From the NCBI GenBank assembly GCA_044338255.1, contig JBIILZ010000115.1, positions 1 to 11,220 of the forward strand: a DNA stretch of 11,220 bases, given 5' to 3'. The position numbers and the translations under genes were made by a program. Origin of the DNA: CAIUVD01 sp044338255. GTDB lineage: Bacteria > Planctomycetota > UBA11346. Below are positions 5,470 to 11,220 of the stretch, one piece after another (position 1 is the stretch's first letter; each line of letters begins with the position of its first letter). The notes beneath the pieces are model-generated. The model had not been told where the DNA came from and made no database searches. It saw only the letters and a list, made by a program, of their open reading frames with translations.

Positions 5470-6969
5470 TCAGGCCTTCTTGCGCCGCAGGAAGGTCGTC
5501 CCCGCGATCCCGACATAGAGCCCGCCGCCGATGGTGACGGCGGTGGCGAGACGCACCAAGGCCATGCCCGAGCCCTGCCCGGGCGGCTGCGGCCACCACT
5601 GCAGCAAGGCTTCAACGGCGATGCCCATGACCGTCGCGGCGACCAGCGGTCGCAGCAGGCCGCGCCAATCAACCACGGAGCCCGCCCCGCGCTGGCGCAA
5701 CAGGAAGAGGTAGGTCGTACAGCCGGCGATGGCGGCGATGGCGCTGGCCATGGCCAGTCCAGCTTCCTGCAAAGGCGTGCGAATCAGCAGCAGATTCAAA
5801 ACCAGATTCAGGACGATGGTGCCGATGCTGACCAGCAGCGGGGTGCGCTGATCGAGATGAGCATGGAACGCGCGCACCAGCAGCTTGGCGATCGACACCG
5901 GCACCAACGACACCGCCAAGAAGCGCGTGACCAGGGTCGTACGCGCGACGGCCTCGGCACCGAAGCCGCCGGTCTGATAGATCGCCCGCACCAGGGGCTC
6001 GGCGCACACCAGCAGGCCGACCGCCGCCGGCAGCAGCCAGAAGGCCTGCAGACGCACGGCGGTGCGCAGCCCCTCTCCGGTCGCGGCCCAGCCCAGGCCG
6101 GCGCGCCGGGCCATCTCCGGGAAGGCGACGGTGGTCACGCCATGGCCGATGAGGGCCAGGGGGAACTGCAGCAGCCGATTGCCGAAATAGAGGAACTGCA
6201 CCGGCCCAGCGCCGATTGCGAAGGCGTAGGCAATGAGGGTATCGAGCAAGGCGTTGATCTGGTACACCCCCGACGAGAGCAACGACGGCCCGAGGGCATT
6301 GCGGAAATCGCGATAGGCCGGGGTCGGCAGCAAGGACAAAGGCGGCATGCCGCCAGTGCGCGACAGAGCGAGAAAACTGAGCGCGGTCATCAGCATGCCG
6401 GCGACAAGCACGGCATACGGGGCCACTCGCACCTCTTGTTCGGGCGAGAGCCAGATGGTCGAGATCATGCAGAGGTTGAGCAGCACCGGGCAGGCGGCCG
6501 CAACCCAGAAATGGCGACGCACGTTGAGCATGCCGCCAGCCAGGGCGGTGACGCAGATGAAGACCACGAAGGGCACCATCGGCGCCGTCAGCGAGGCGAC
6601 CAGGACCACGCGCGCGTGCAAGTCGCCCCAGGCGAGAATCGCACTGCAAGCGGCCAGGCCGATGAGCGCAATCAGCGACAACAACAAAGTCAGGCGCCCC
6701 AGGACCAGGCCGGCAAACTGCTCGGCGGCCTGCGGATCGCTTTCCTTCAGCCGCGCATAACGCGGGATGAAAGCCGTGCTCAGCGCTCCCTCGCCAAAGA
6801 GATTGCGCAAGAGATTGGGCAGTTGAAAAGCGGTGAGAAAAGCGTCGAGCAGTGGCGAGCCGCCGGCGATACCCGCCCACAGGCGATCGCGAACCAGCCC
6901 GAGAATCCGGCTGGCGAGGGTCCAGGCGCTGACCGTCAGCGCCTTACGCGCGAGTTGCCGTGGCTGCAT
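5470..6969 (-). CDS. murJ: Lipid II flippase MurJ (MviN family)
   Basis: Polytopic inner-membrane protein of the MOP exporter superfamily that flips lipid II to the periplasmic face for peptidoglycan synthesis. The 499-residue product keeps the family hallmarks: SRILGLVRD near the N-terminus (R21 and R27, matching the essential arginines in the first helix), LPNLLRNLFGEGALSTAFIP (R55 region, matching E. coli R52), and YFGNRLLQFP in the seventh helix region with its conserved Arg. About fourteen hydrophobic segments span the length and it ends in a basic RRKKA tail. I start at ATG 6969 rather than the upstream in-frame start at 7044, because homologs begin just before the SAWTLASR helix and because TGA of the preceding MCE gene overlaps this ATG (TGATG). 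It is the last gene of the Nudix-mlaE-mlaF-mlaD-murJ operon, an uncommon position for murJ. Confidence 0.95.
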   Translation of the reverse strand: MQPRQLARKALTVSAWTLASRILGLVRDRLWAGIAGGSPLLDAFLTAFQLPNLLRNLFGEGALSTAFIPRYARLKESDPQAAEQFAGLVLGRLTLLLSLIALIGLAACSAILAWGDLHARVVLVASLTAPMVPFVVFICVTALAGGMLNVRRHFWVAAACPVLLNLCMISTIWLSPEQEVRVAPYAVLVAGMLMTALSFLALSRTGGMPPLSLLPTPAYRDFRNALGPSLLSSGVYQINALLDTLIAYAFAIGAGPVQFLYFGNRLLQFPLALIGHGVTTVAFPEMARRAGLGWAATGEGLRTAVRLQAFWLLPAAVGLLVCAEPLVRAIYQTGGFGAEAVARTTLVTRFLAVSLVPVSIAKLLVRAFHAHLDQRTPLLVSIGTIVLNLVLNLLLIRTPLQEAGLAMASAIAAIAGCTTYLFLLRQRGAGSVVDWRGLLRPLVAATVMGIAVEALLQWWPQPPGQGSGMALVRLATAVTIGGGLYVGIAGTTFLRRKKA

Positions 6970-8489
6970 CAGCGCGCAAGGGTCGCGGCCAGGAACAGGT
7001 ACTTGAGATCGTTGTCCTGGAGCTCGCCACGGATTCCAATCCACGCCCCGGGCTTATAGGCGAGATCATCGACACCCACCGAGAAGCTCACGCGTTCCCA
7101 GATGGTGTAGTCGAAGGTCGCACGCAGGCGGACGTCACCCGGCTCGTAACGGCGATCGGTGAGTTCGCGGGTGTTCTGCTTCTGGCGGATCTGGGTATTG
7201 AGGGCCAGATTCTTGGTGAAATTCCACCACAGGCGGCCGCCAGCGCGGCTTTCAAGCAGACCGGCAGAGGCGCCCAGGCGGTAGAACTGCTGTTCGTCAT
7301 CACGGAACCAGCGGTAGCCGACCTGCAGATTGAAATCGACATTGAGCTTGTCGGGATCGTCGGTCTGAATGTCGCTGCGATCACCGGCGGTACGGTAGAC
7401 CACCCCGACTTCATAGAACTTCCACGGCCGCGGTTCGAGGCGCATATAGGCCTCGCCGATGGTCACGCCGGAATCGAGATTGTTGCCCACCGTCAGGCCG
7501 CCGATGAACTTGAGCTCGGAGAATCCCTGCGTCAGCGGCTTCACTTCCTCGAGGCGCTGGTTGGCATTGTCGAGCATCGTCTCGGCCTTGGTGTGCAGGG
7601 TGTCCTCGAACACCAGCTTGCCGACGGTACCCTGGCCGCTGGCAATCTGCTCGCTGATAACCCCGGCATTGTCGATGGTCTTCTTGAGGTTGGGCCGGTT
7701 CTCGGCCACCGCCTCCTCGATCTGCCCGGCCGCTCCGGCGACCTTGCCGCCGGCACGGGTGAAGGTCTCGAGCACGATGCGGATCTGTTCGCGGTTGTCG
7801 GCGACGACCTCGCCGATGCGCTCGGCGACCGTGCGCACATTGAGGATGGCGGCGCGGATGTTGTCGCGGTTCTCGTTGACCGTGCCGTCGATCGAACCGG
7901 CGGCGTCGCCGATGTTCTTGATCGTGAGCTTGAGCTGGTCGCGGTTTTCCTGCACCGCGTCGCGGACTTCCGTCGACATCTCGCCGAAGGCCTGCATGCC
8001 TTCGCGCAAGGCGACGATGGCCTTCTGGATCTCGGCGCGATTCTCCTCGACGAGCTTGTGCACCGAGGCGACGGCTTCATCGACGCCCACCGGCTCGGCG
8101 CCGGTGGCGACCTTGGTACCTTCGGGCGTGATCGGCGCGCCGGTACTCGATTGGATCTCGAGCTCGGCGCCGCCGAGGATGCCCTGACGGATCAGGTACT
8201 TCGTCTGCTCATCGACCAGCACCGCGCGCTTGCGGATAGCTTCGATGGAGAAGATCACCGAGACCGCCGCCGTGCCATTGGCCTGCAGCACCGGCTCGAC
8301 CGCCGACACCGAGCCCACACGCACCCCGTTGTAGGTCACCGGGTCGCCGGCCTTGAGGCGCTGCACGCGCGGAAAAGTCACGCTGTAGTCGCCTCGTTGC
8401 CGCAGCGACGGGGTGATGAAAACCGTGAAGGTGAGGATCAGGGCGACCACCACCAGGAAGAGCATACCGACTTTCAGCTCTGAGGTCAT
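6969..8489 (-). CDS. MCE/MlaD-family protein with long coiled coil and C-terminal beta-barrel-like domain
   Basis: Substrate-binding component of an MCE-type ABC lipid transporter, 506 residues, far longer than E. coli MlaD (about 183). Visible parts: an uncleaved N-terminal membrane anchor (about 8-26); an MCE domain (about 34-115) with the GDPVTYNGVRVGSV core and the RQGILGGAELEI strand; a helical region (about 137-318) with five repeats of the type V-x-(E/D)-N-R at 147, 179, 204, 229 and 261; and a C-terminal region (about 325-506) rich in alternating polar/aromatic strands such as YRLGASAGLLES, GRLWWNFTKNLALNTQ and VRLRATFDYTIW. That last part looks like an outer-membrane beta barrel and finishes ...YLFLAATLAR. 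Known MCE proteins assemble as hexamers that form lipid tunnels. Here one chain could run from the inner to the outer membrane (inference). The gene overlaps mlaF (ATGA) and murJ (TGATG). Confidence 0.9.
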   Translation of the reverse strand: MTSELKVGMLFLVVVALILTFTVFITPSLRQRGDYSVTFPRVQRLKAGDPVTYNGVRVGSVSAVEPVLQANGTAAVSVIFSIEAIRKRAVLVDEQTKYLIRQGILGGAELEIQSSTGAPITPEGTKVATGAEPVGVDEAVASVHKLVEENRAEIQKAIVALREGMQAFGEMSTEVRDAVQENRDQLKLTIKNIGDAAGSIDGTVNENRDNIRAAILNVRTVAERIGEVVADNREQIRIVLETFTRAGGKVAGAAGQIEEAVAENRPNLKKTIDNAGVISEQIASGQGTVGKLVFEDTLHTKAETMLDNANQRLEEVKPLTQGFSELKFIGGLTVGNNLDSGVTIGEAYMRLEPRPWKFYEVGVVYRTAGDRSDIQTDDPDKLNVDFNLQVGYRWFRDDEQQFYRLGASAGLLESRAGGRLWWNFTKNLALNTQIRQKQNTRELTDRRYEPGDVRLRATFDYTIWERVSFSVGVDDLAYKPGAWIGIRGELQDNDLKYLFLAATLAR

Positions 8490-9343
8490 GACGCGTGCCC
8501 TTGCAGAAATGCTTCAGTAAGCGGGCCCTGCGTCGAGCCGGTGAGCAGCTGCTGGACCACCGGATTGGGACTGGCGCGAAAGACTTCTTTGGAACCTATG
8601 GCGATGATGCGGCCTTTGTAGAGCATGGCGATGCGATCGGCGATCTTGAAGGCCGCCTCGATGTCGTGGGTGATGACGACGCTGGTGACACCCAGGCGCC
8701 GCTGCAGATCCAAGGTCAGTTCATTGACCCCGCTCACGGTCACCGGATCGAGGCCGGTGGTCGGCTCATCATAAAGGATCAGTTCCGGCTCGTGAACGAT
8801 GGCGCGGGCGATGCCCACGCGCTTGCGCATGCCGCCCGAGAGCGCCGCCGGCTTGAGATGCAGGATCTCACCTGCCGGTAGATAGACCTTCTGCAGGGCG
8901 ACGACGACCCGGTTGTAGACCTCTTGAGCCGGCAGGCGCTGGACCTCGACCAGGGGCAGGCCGACATTCTCGAGCACGGTCAGCGAATTGAGCAGAGCCG
9001 CACCCTGGAAGACCACGCCGAGGTGGTTCCGGTAGGCTTCGAGCTGCTCTTCGGTGGCGCGATCGAGGCGCACATCCAGGCCCGAGAAATGCACGTGGAT
9101 CGAACCTTCGTCGGGGCGCAGCATACCCATGAGATGGCGCAGCAAGGTGGTCTTGCCCGAGCCGGAACCGCCGATGATCACCAGCGTCTCGCCACGCAGG
9201 ACATCGAGATCGATACCGCGGAGGATGTGCCGCCGGCCGAAGCTCTTGTCGAGTTCACGGATCTGGAACAGCACCTCCTTGCCGGCGGGAACCGGATCGA
9301 GGGGCGCCGAGGCCTCCATCTGTTCACGGGACATGGTATTCAT
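8486..9343 (-). CDS. mlaF: MlaF-type ABC transporter ATP-binding protein
   Basis: Cytoplasmic ATPase that powers the MlaE permease in phospholipid or other lipid transport across the envelope. The 285-residue product has an intact nucleotide-binding domain: Walker A GGSGSGKTT (58-66), Q-loop Gln 113 (VVFQGAALLNSLTV), signature LSGGM (168-172), Walker B LILYDEP (188-194) with catalytic E193, D-loop GLDP, and H-loop H226 (VITHD). The VFQ-GALLNSLTV and LSGGMRKRVGIARA segments are typical of the MlaF/MkL subfamily. The ATG at 9343 overlaps the mlaE stop as ATGA; a second Met three codons in (9334) is an alternative. About 20 residues precede the first beta strand. The C-terminal tail is short, and no MlaB (STAS) gene is seen next to it. 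Confidence 0.95.
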   Translation of the reverse strand: MNTMSREQMEASAPLDPVPAGKEVLFQIRELDKSFGRRHILRGIDLDVLRGETLVIIGGSGSGKTTLLRHLMGMLRPDEGSIHVHFSGLDVRLDRATEEQLEAYRNHLGVVFQGAALLNSLTVLENVGLPLVEVQRLPAQEVYNRVVVALQKVYLPAGEILHLKPAALSGGMRKRVGIARAIVHEPELILYDEPTTGLDPVTVSGVNELTLDLQRRLGVTSVVITHDIEAAFKIADRIAMLYKGRIIAIGSKEVFRASPNPVVQQLLTGSTQGPLTEAFLQGHAS

Positions 9344-10179
9344 TCGACCGCCGGCTTAAGGATCTGTTGGACGAAACCGGTCATAATCAGATTGGCGATG
9401 AGGACGCAGACCACTGCCGAGACCACGGTCTGATTGGTCGAGCGGCCGACGCCCTCGGCTCCGTCGGTGGTGTGCAGGCCGCGATCGCAAGCGATGGTCG
9501 CGATCAAGGCCCCGAAGACCATCGACTTGACCAAGCCGGAATAGAAATCGACGTTGCCGAGAATCCCACGCGCCGATTCGAGGAATTCCTCTGGCGGACG
9601 GTTGAAGACCTGGGCCGCCACCAGCCCGCCGCCGAACATCCCGACATAGTCGGCGATGACCGTGAGCAGGGGCATGGCGACGATCAGCGCCAGCATCCGC
9701 GGCAGGACCAGGAAGCGCACCGGGTTGATGTTCATGACGTGGAGGGCGTCGATCTCTTCGTTGACGGCCATGGTGCCGAGTTCGGCGGCCATCGCCGCGC
9801 CGACGCGCGAGAGCATGATGATCGCCGCCCAGATCGGACCGAACTCGCGCACGAAAGTAGCGCCGATGATCGCGCCGAGATTCGCCTGGGCGCCGAACTT
9901 CGCCAATTCCGAGCCGGTCTGCAGCGCCATGATCATGCCGGTGAGAAAGGCGATCAGGGCCAAGACAAAGATGCTGCCGATGCCGCAGATCTCGATCTGA
10001 CGGAAGAGCTGGGGCACGACCCGGCCGGTCTGCGGCAGCTGATGCATGCAATCGAGGAACAGCAGCACGGCCCGGCCGCCAACGCTCGCGCGTTGCATCG
10101 CCGAACGGCCGAAGCTCTCGACGACCTTGGCCCCGGTGCCGTGCTCGACGCGCTGGAAGATGGTAGTTTTTCGGTTCAT
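9340..10179 (-). CDS. mlaE: MlaE-type lipid ABC transporter permease
   Basis: Inner-membrane permease of the MlaE/TGD1 family and partner of the downstream ATPase and MCE protein. The 279-residue product has an amphipathic N-terminal region (about 30-60) followed by about five membrane helices. Family motifs include FLTGMIMALQTGSELAKFGA (78-97), REFGPIWAAIIMLSRVGAAM (111-130), and the coupling segment ELGTMAVNEEIDALHVMNIN (133-152), where the EEIDAL stretch contacts the ATPase. The LVLPRMLAL helix follows, then a C-terminal helix (about 252-270). Its length fits the family. The ATG overlaps the TGA of the Nudix gene (ATGA). Confidence 0.95.
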   Translation of the reverse strand: MNRKTTIFQRVEHGTGAKVVESFGRSAMQRASVGGRAVLLFLDCMHQLPQTGRVVPQLFRQIEICGIGSIFVLALIAFLTGMIMALQTGSELAKFGAQANLGAIIGATFVREFGPIWAAIIMLSRVGAAMAAELGTMAVNEEIDALHVMNINPVRFLVLPRMLALIVAMPLLTVIADYVGMFGGGLVAAQVFNRPPEEFLESARGILGNVDFYSGLVKSMVFGALIATIACDRGLHTTDGAEGVGRSTNQTVVSAVVCVLIANLIMTGFVQQILKPAVE

Positions 10180-10703
10180 TCCAGATCCATGCCGACGAGA
10201 GCGCAGGCAAGCAGAGTTTTCGCGTCGCAGATCAGACCCTGGCGACGCAGATGGGGCAGATCCGCAAGCGCGACGATTTCGCGCGCCACCAGTTCACCGT
10301 GCTCCGGCGCCGGGGGAACTTCGCTCAGACCGTAGGCGCGATAGAGGATGACCTCCTCATCGGAGACCCCGATGGCGGCAAAGAAGCGCATGAATTCCAC
10401 GAGGCGAGCGGCCTCGAGGCCAGCTTCTTCGCGCAATTCGCGGCCGGCGGTGACGTGCGGCGGCTCGCCGGGCACGCGCGTGCCGGCGGGGATCTCCAAG
10501 GTCCAACGACGAACCGGATAGCGGAACTGCCGCACCAGCAGGAGATGAGCGGGGTCGGGTTGAGCGAGCACCGCCACCGCTCCTGGATGGTGGATGACTG
10601 GCCGCACCACCGGGCCGTCAACCGTTGCAAACGACTCGGCGGCGAGCGCGAAACGCGACGACGACCACAACGAGCGGGAACCGGTAAGGACGGGGTCGAC
10701 CAC
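10176..10703 (-). CDS. Nudix hydrolase, ADP-ribose pyrophosphatase-like
   Basis: Probable cytoplasmic nucleotide-diphosphate hydrolase, 175 residues. The Nudix box is perfect (GX5EX7REUXEEXGU): G74, E80, then RELREEAGL at 88-96, with E92 and E93 as metal ligands. Upstream HHPGAVAVLAQ and LLVRQFRYPVRRWTLEIPAG are characteristic of the NudF/ADP-ribose pyrophosphatase subfamily, and the segment after the box (FFAAIGVSDEEVILYRA) also fits. The substrate is not proven by sequence. The start is a GTG at 10703. No ATG is available upstream in this frame, and the residues after it (FALAAESFATVDG...) match the usual N-terminal strand, so GTG is reasonable but not certain. It is the first gene of the mlaEFD-murJ operon. 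Confidence 0.88.
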   Translation of the reverse strand: MVDPVLTGSRSLWSSSRFALAAESFATVDGPVVRPVIHHPGAVAVLAQPDPAHLLLVRQFRYPVRRWTLEIPAGTRVPGEPPHVTAGRELREEAGLEAARLVEFMRFFAAIGVSDEEVILYRAYGLSEVPPAPEHGELVAREIVALADLPHLRRQGLICDAKTLLACALVGMDLE

Positions 10704-10947
10704 GGGCCGCCACCATAGATGGCGAACGCGGATAGGCCAGCATGTCTGATGGCCGACAACTCGGCCGGAAATTAGGGGGATGGAGGTTAAGAGCTGGGGG
10801 CTTTAGGCTTCCACTTACCAGGGACCAGGGAACAGGGACCAGGGAACAGGGAACAGGGACAAGAGCGCATGCAGCAAATCGCTGCAAGATCTTCTTCATC
10901 CCCTCAATGGCCAGAGACCGATTGAGATAACGGCAATCCGCCCCTGG
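10704..10947 (-). other. Intergenic region, 3' exon side of the group II intron and leader of the Nudix-mla operon
   Basis: About 244 bases between the intron 3' end and the Nudix start. It holds a heptamer tandem repeat, a perfect 6-bp inverted repeat TGCAGC-AAATC-GCTGCA (10870-10886), and a degenerate G-rich stretch on the plus strand (10774-10803). The operon promoter should lie here or upstream in the intron, but I cannot identify convincing -35 and -10 boxes. The intron points in the same direction, so read-through into the operon is possible. Confidence 0.5.
10817..10858. repeat. 7-bp tandem repeat, six copies
   Basis: Six uninterrupted heptamers of the form A(A/C)CAGGG on the plus strand, three with ACC and three with AAC. 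Heptameric repeats of this composition are a known class of short tandem repeats in intergenic DNA of several bacterial phyla. The array lies in the leader of the Nudix-mla operon. Confidence 0.95.
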
Positions 10948-10987
10948 ATAGGGGTAGGGACGGCCCCTACGGGCCGCCCCTCCCTCC
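10948..10987 (-). ncRNA. Group II intron domain VI with bulged branch-point A
   Basis: Hairpin with inner stem CGGCCC-GTAG-GGGCCG, continued outward by GGGG pairing with TCCC, then A-T. An unpaired A (complement of position 10955) follows on the 3' strand, and then GGG pairs with CCC. The bulged A has seven nucleotides after it before the intron end, the spacing known for the branch-point adenosine that attacks the 5' splice site. Confidence 0.88.
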
Positions 10988-11020
10988 GAACCGTACGGGC
11001 GGTTTTCCCGCATACGGCTC
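10988..11020 (-). ncRNA. Group II intron domain V (catalytic core)
   Basis: On the minus strand, GAGCCGTAT pairs with GTACGGTTC, including the expected G-U pair of the AGC catalytic triad. A two-base bulge (CC) follows, then distal stem GCGG/CCGC with loop GAAAA. This is the metal-binding active site of the ribozyme. At 33 nt it is one base shorter than the common 34-nt form, with a four-pair distal stem. Confidence 0.92.
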
Positions 11021-11025
11021 TCCGG

Positions 11026-11220
11026 TCATCGGGTTCCCGTGTAGGGGTTAAGATATCCGACATGGGCTCGTTCCAGTGAGAAGAGCTCATGTTGGTCGAA
11101 GAAGGCATTGGGCCAGATACGGTGGGCTTCTCCGCCGCCCCATCGCACGCGTCCACGACGGCGGGAGAGGATGCTGCGCAGGCGTCTGCGCAGCATCTTA
11201 TCGAGCTGAATGTGGATGCT
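11026..11220 (-). CDS. ltrA: Group II intron reverse transcriptase/maturase, C-terminal end (partial)
   Basis: The last 64 residues of an intron-encoded protein, open at the window edge and ending at TGA 11026-11028, six bases before domain V begins at 11020. The segment LDKMLRRRLRSILSRRRGR followed by HRIWPNAFFDQHELFSLERA is the typical C-terminus of bacterial group II intron proteins (basic helix, then a WPNAFF...LFSL motif) after the maturase domain. The catalytic YADD box and other RT motifs would lie outside the window, so activity cannot be judged. The lack of an endonuclease-like HNH tail suggests an endonuclease-minus type (inference). Confidence 0.88.
   Translation of the reverse strand, partial: SIHIQLDKMLRRRLRSILSRRRGRVRWGGGEAHRIWPNAFFDQHELFSLERAHVGYLNPYTGTR

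Larger units (their letters stand above)
10948..11220 (-). mobile_element. Group II intron, 3' portion (continues beyond the window)
   Basis: The minus strand shows the 3' end of a group II intron in the right order: the end of the reverse-transcriptase/maturase frame, domain V, domain VI and a 3' boundary ending CCCCTAT. The intron 5' half and most of its protein lie to the right of the window. The 3' exon begins at 10947 with CCAGGGGCGG. Group II introns are self-splicing RNAs that move by target-primed reverse transcription using their own protein. Confidence 0.9.

Noticed and set aside
6970..7044. 25-residue N-terminal extension of MurJ from the start at 7044
   Set aside because: The extension lies inside the end of the MCE gene and is Arg/Pro-rich. 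Family members begin at the Met encoded at 6969, which also overlaps the upstream stop.
5857..7059. Plus-strand open frame of 400 residues opposite murJ
   Set aside because: It is a low-complexity His/Gln/Arg-rich translation with no motif, mirror to a well-supported murJ.
6960..8483. Long plus-strand open frame antisense to the MCE gene (507 residues)
   Set aside because: It is an antisense shadow produced by GC-rich codon bias. The minus-strand frame has clear MCE motifs and overlapping start/stop junctions, while this translation has none.
10618..11013. Minus-strand frame of 131 residues running from the intron 3' end through the heptamer array (contains MKKILQRFAACALVP)
   Set aside because: It starts within domain V of the intron and reads through repeats and into the Nudix gene in another frame. 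Its signal-peptide-like Met segment near 10899 has no supporting downstream protein.

Overview
The window is GC-rich DNA from a diderm (Gram-negative) bacterium. It carries an ABC/MCE lipid-transport set (MlaE, MlaF, MlaD types), a MurJ lipid II flippase, and tRNA genes that encode their own CCA ends. No rRNA or other marker fixes the phylum. A GC-rich proteobacterium (for example a Lysobacterales-like gammaproteobacterium) is plausible, but another GC-rich diderm phylum such as Planctomycetota cannot be excluded from this sequence.

Layout. Positions 1-260 hold no convincing gene. Positions 261-2557 (minus) hold a small unrecognised gene whose stop codon overlaps the start of a full-length recQ helicase. 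Positions 2641-2788 hold a bidirectional-looking terminator, tRNA-Ala(CGC) on the minus strand, and a 15-bp tandem array that abuts and enters the tRNA. Positions 2935-3526 (plus) hold ndk, a short hairpin, tRNA-Gln(UUG) and its terminator. Positions 3527-3857 are a non-coding leader with a short GC-rich tandem array and a palindrome. Positions 3858-5447 (plus) hold a membrane glycosyltransferase of family 2 resembling CslA/mannan synthases. Positions 5470-10703 (minus) form one tightly packed operon, in transcription order Nudix hydrolase, mlaE-like permease, mlaF-like ATPase, mlaD-like MCE protein and murJ. Every junction is an overlapping stop/start. Positions 10704-10947 are intergenic with a 7-bp tandem repeat. 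Positions 10948-11220 are the 3' end of a group II intron on the minus strand, comprising the C-terminus of its reverse transcriptase, domain V, and domain VI with a bulged branch-point A.

How the genes fit together. The operon looks like an envelope-building unit. MlaE and MlaF would form the inner-membrane ABC engine. The MCE protein adds an N-terminal membrane anchor, an MCE ring domain, a long repeat-bearing coiled coil and a beta-rich C-terminal domain that looks like an outer-membrane barrel. It could therefore bridge the periplasm by itself. No periplasmic shuttle (MlaC) or STAS partner (MlaB) is encoded here. MurJ, which flips lipid II, is translationally linked to this set. This MCE-barrel protein and its operon are the most interesting system in the window. 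The second theme is short tandem repeats beside genes: three arrays that contain GTG and CGAAA elements, two of them with a 15-bp period, plus a fourth unrelated heptamer array.
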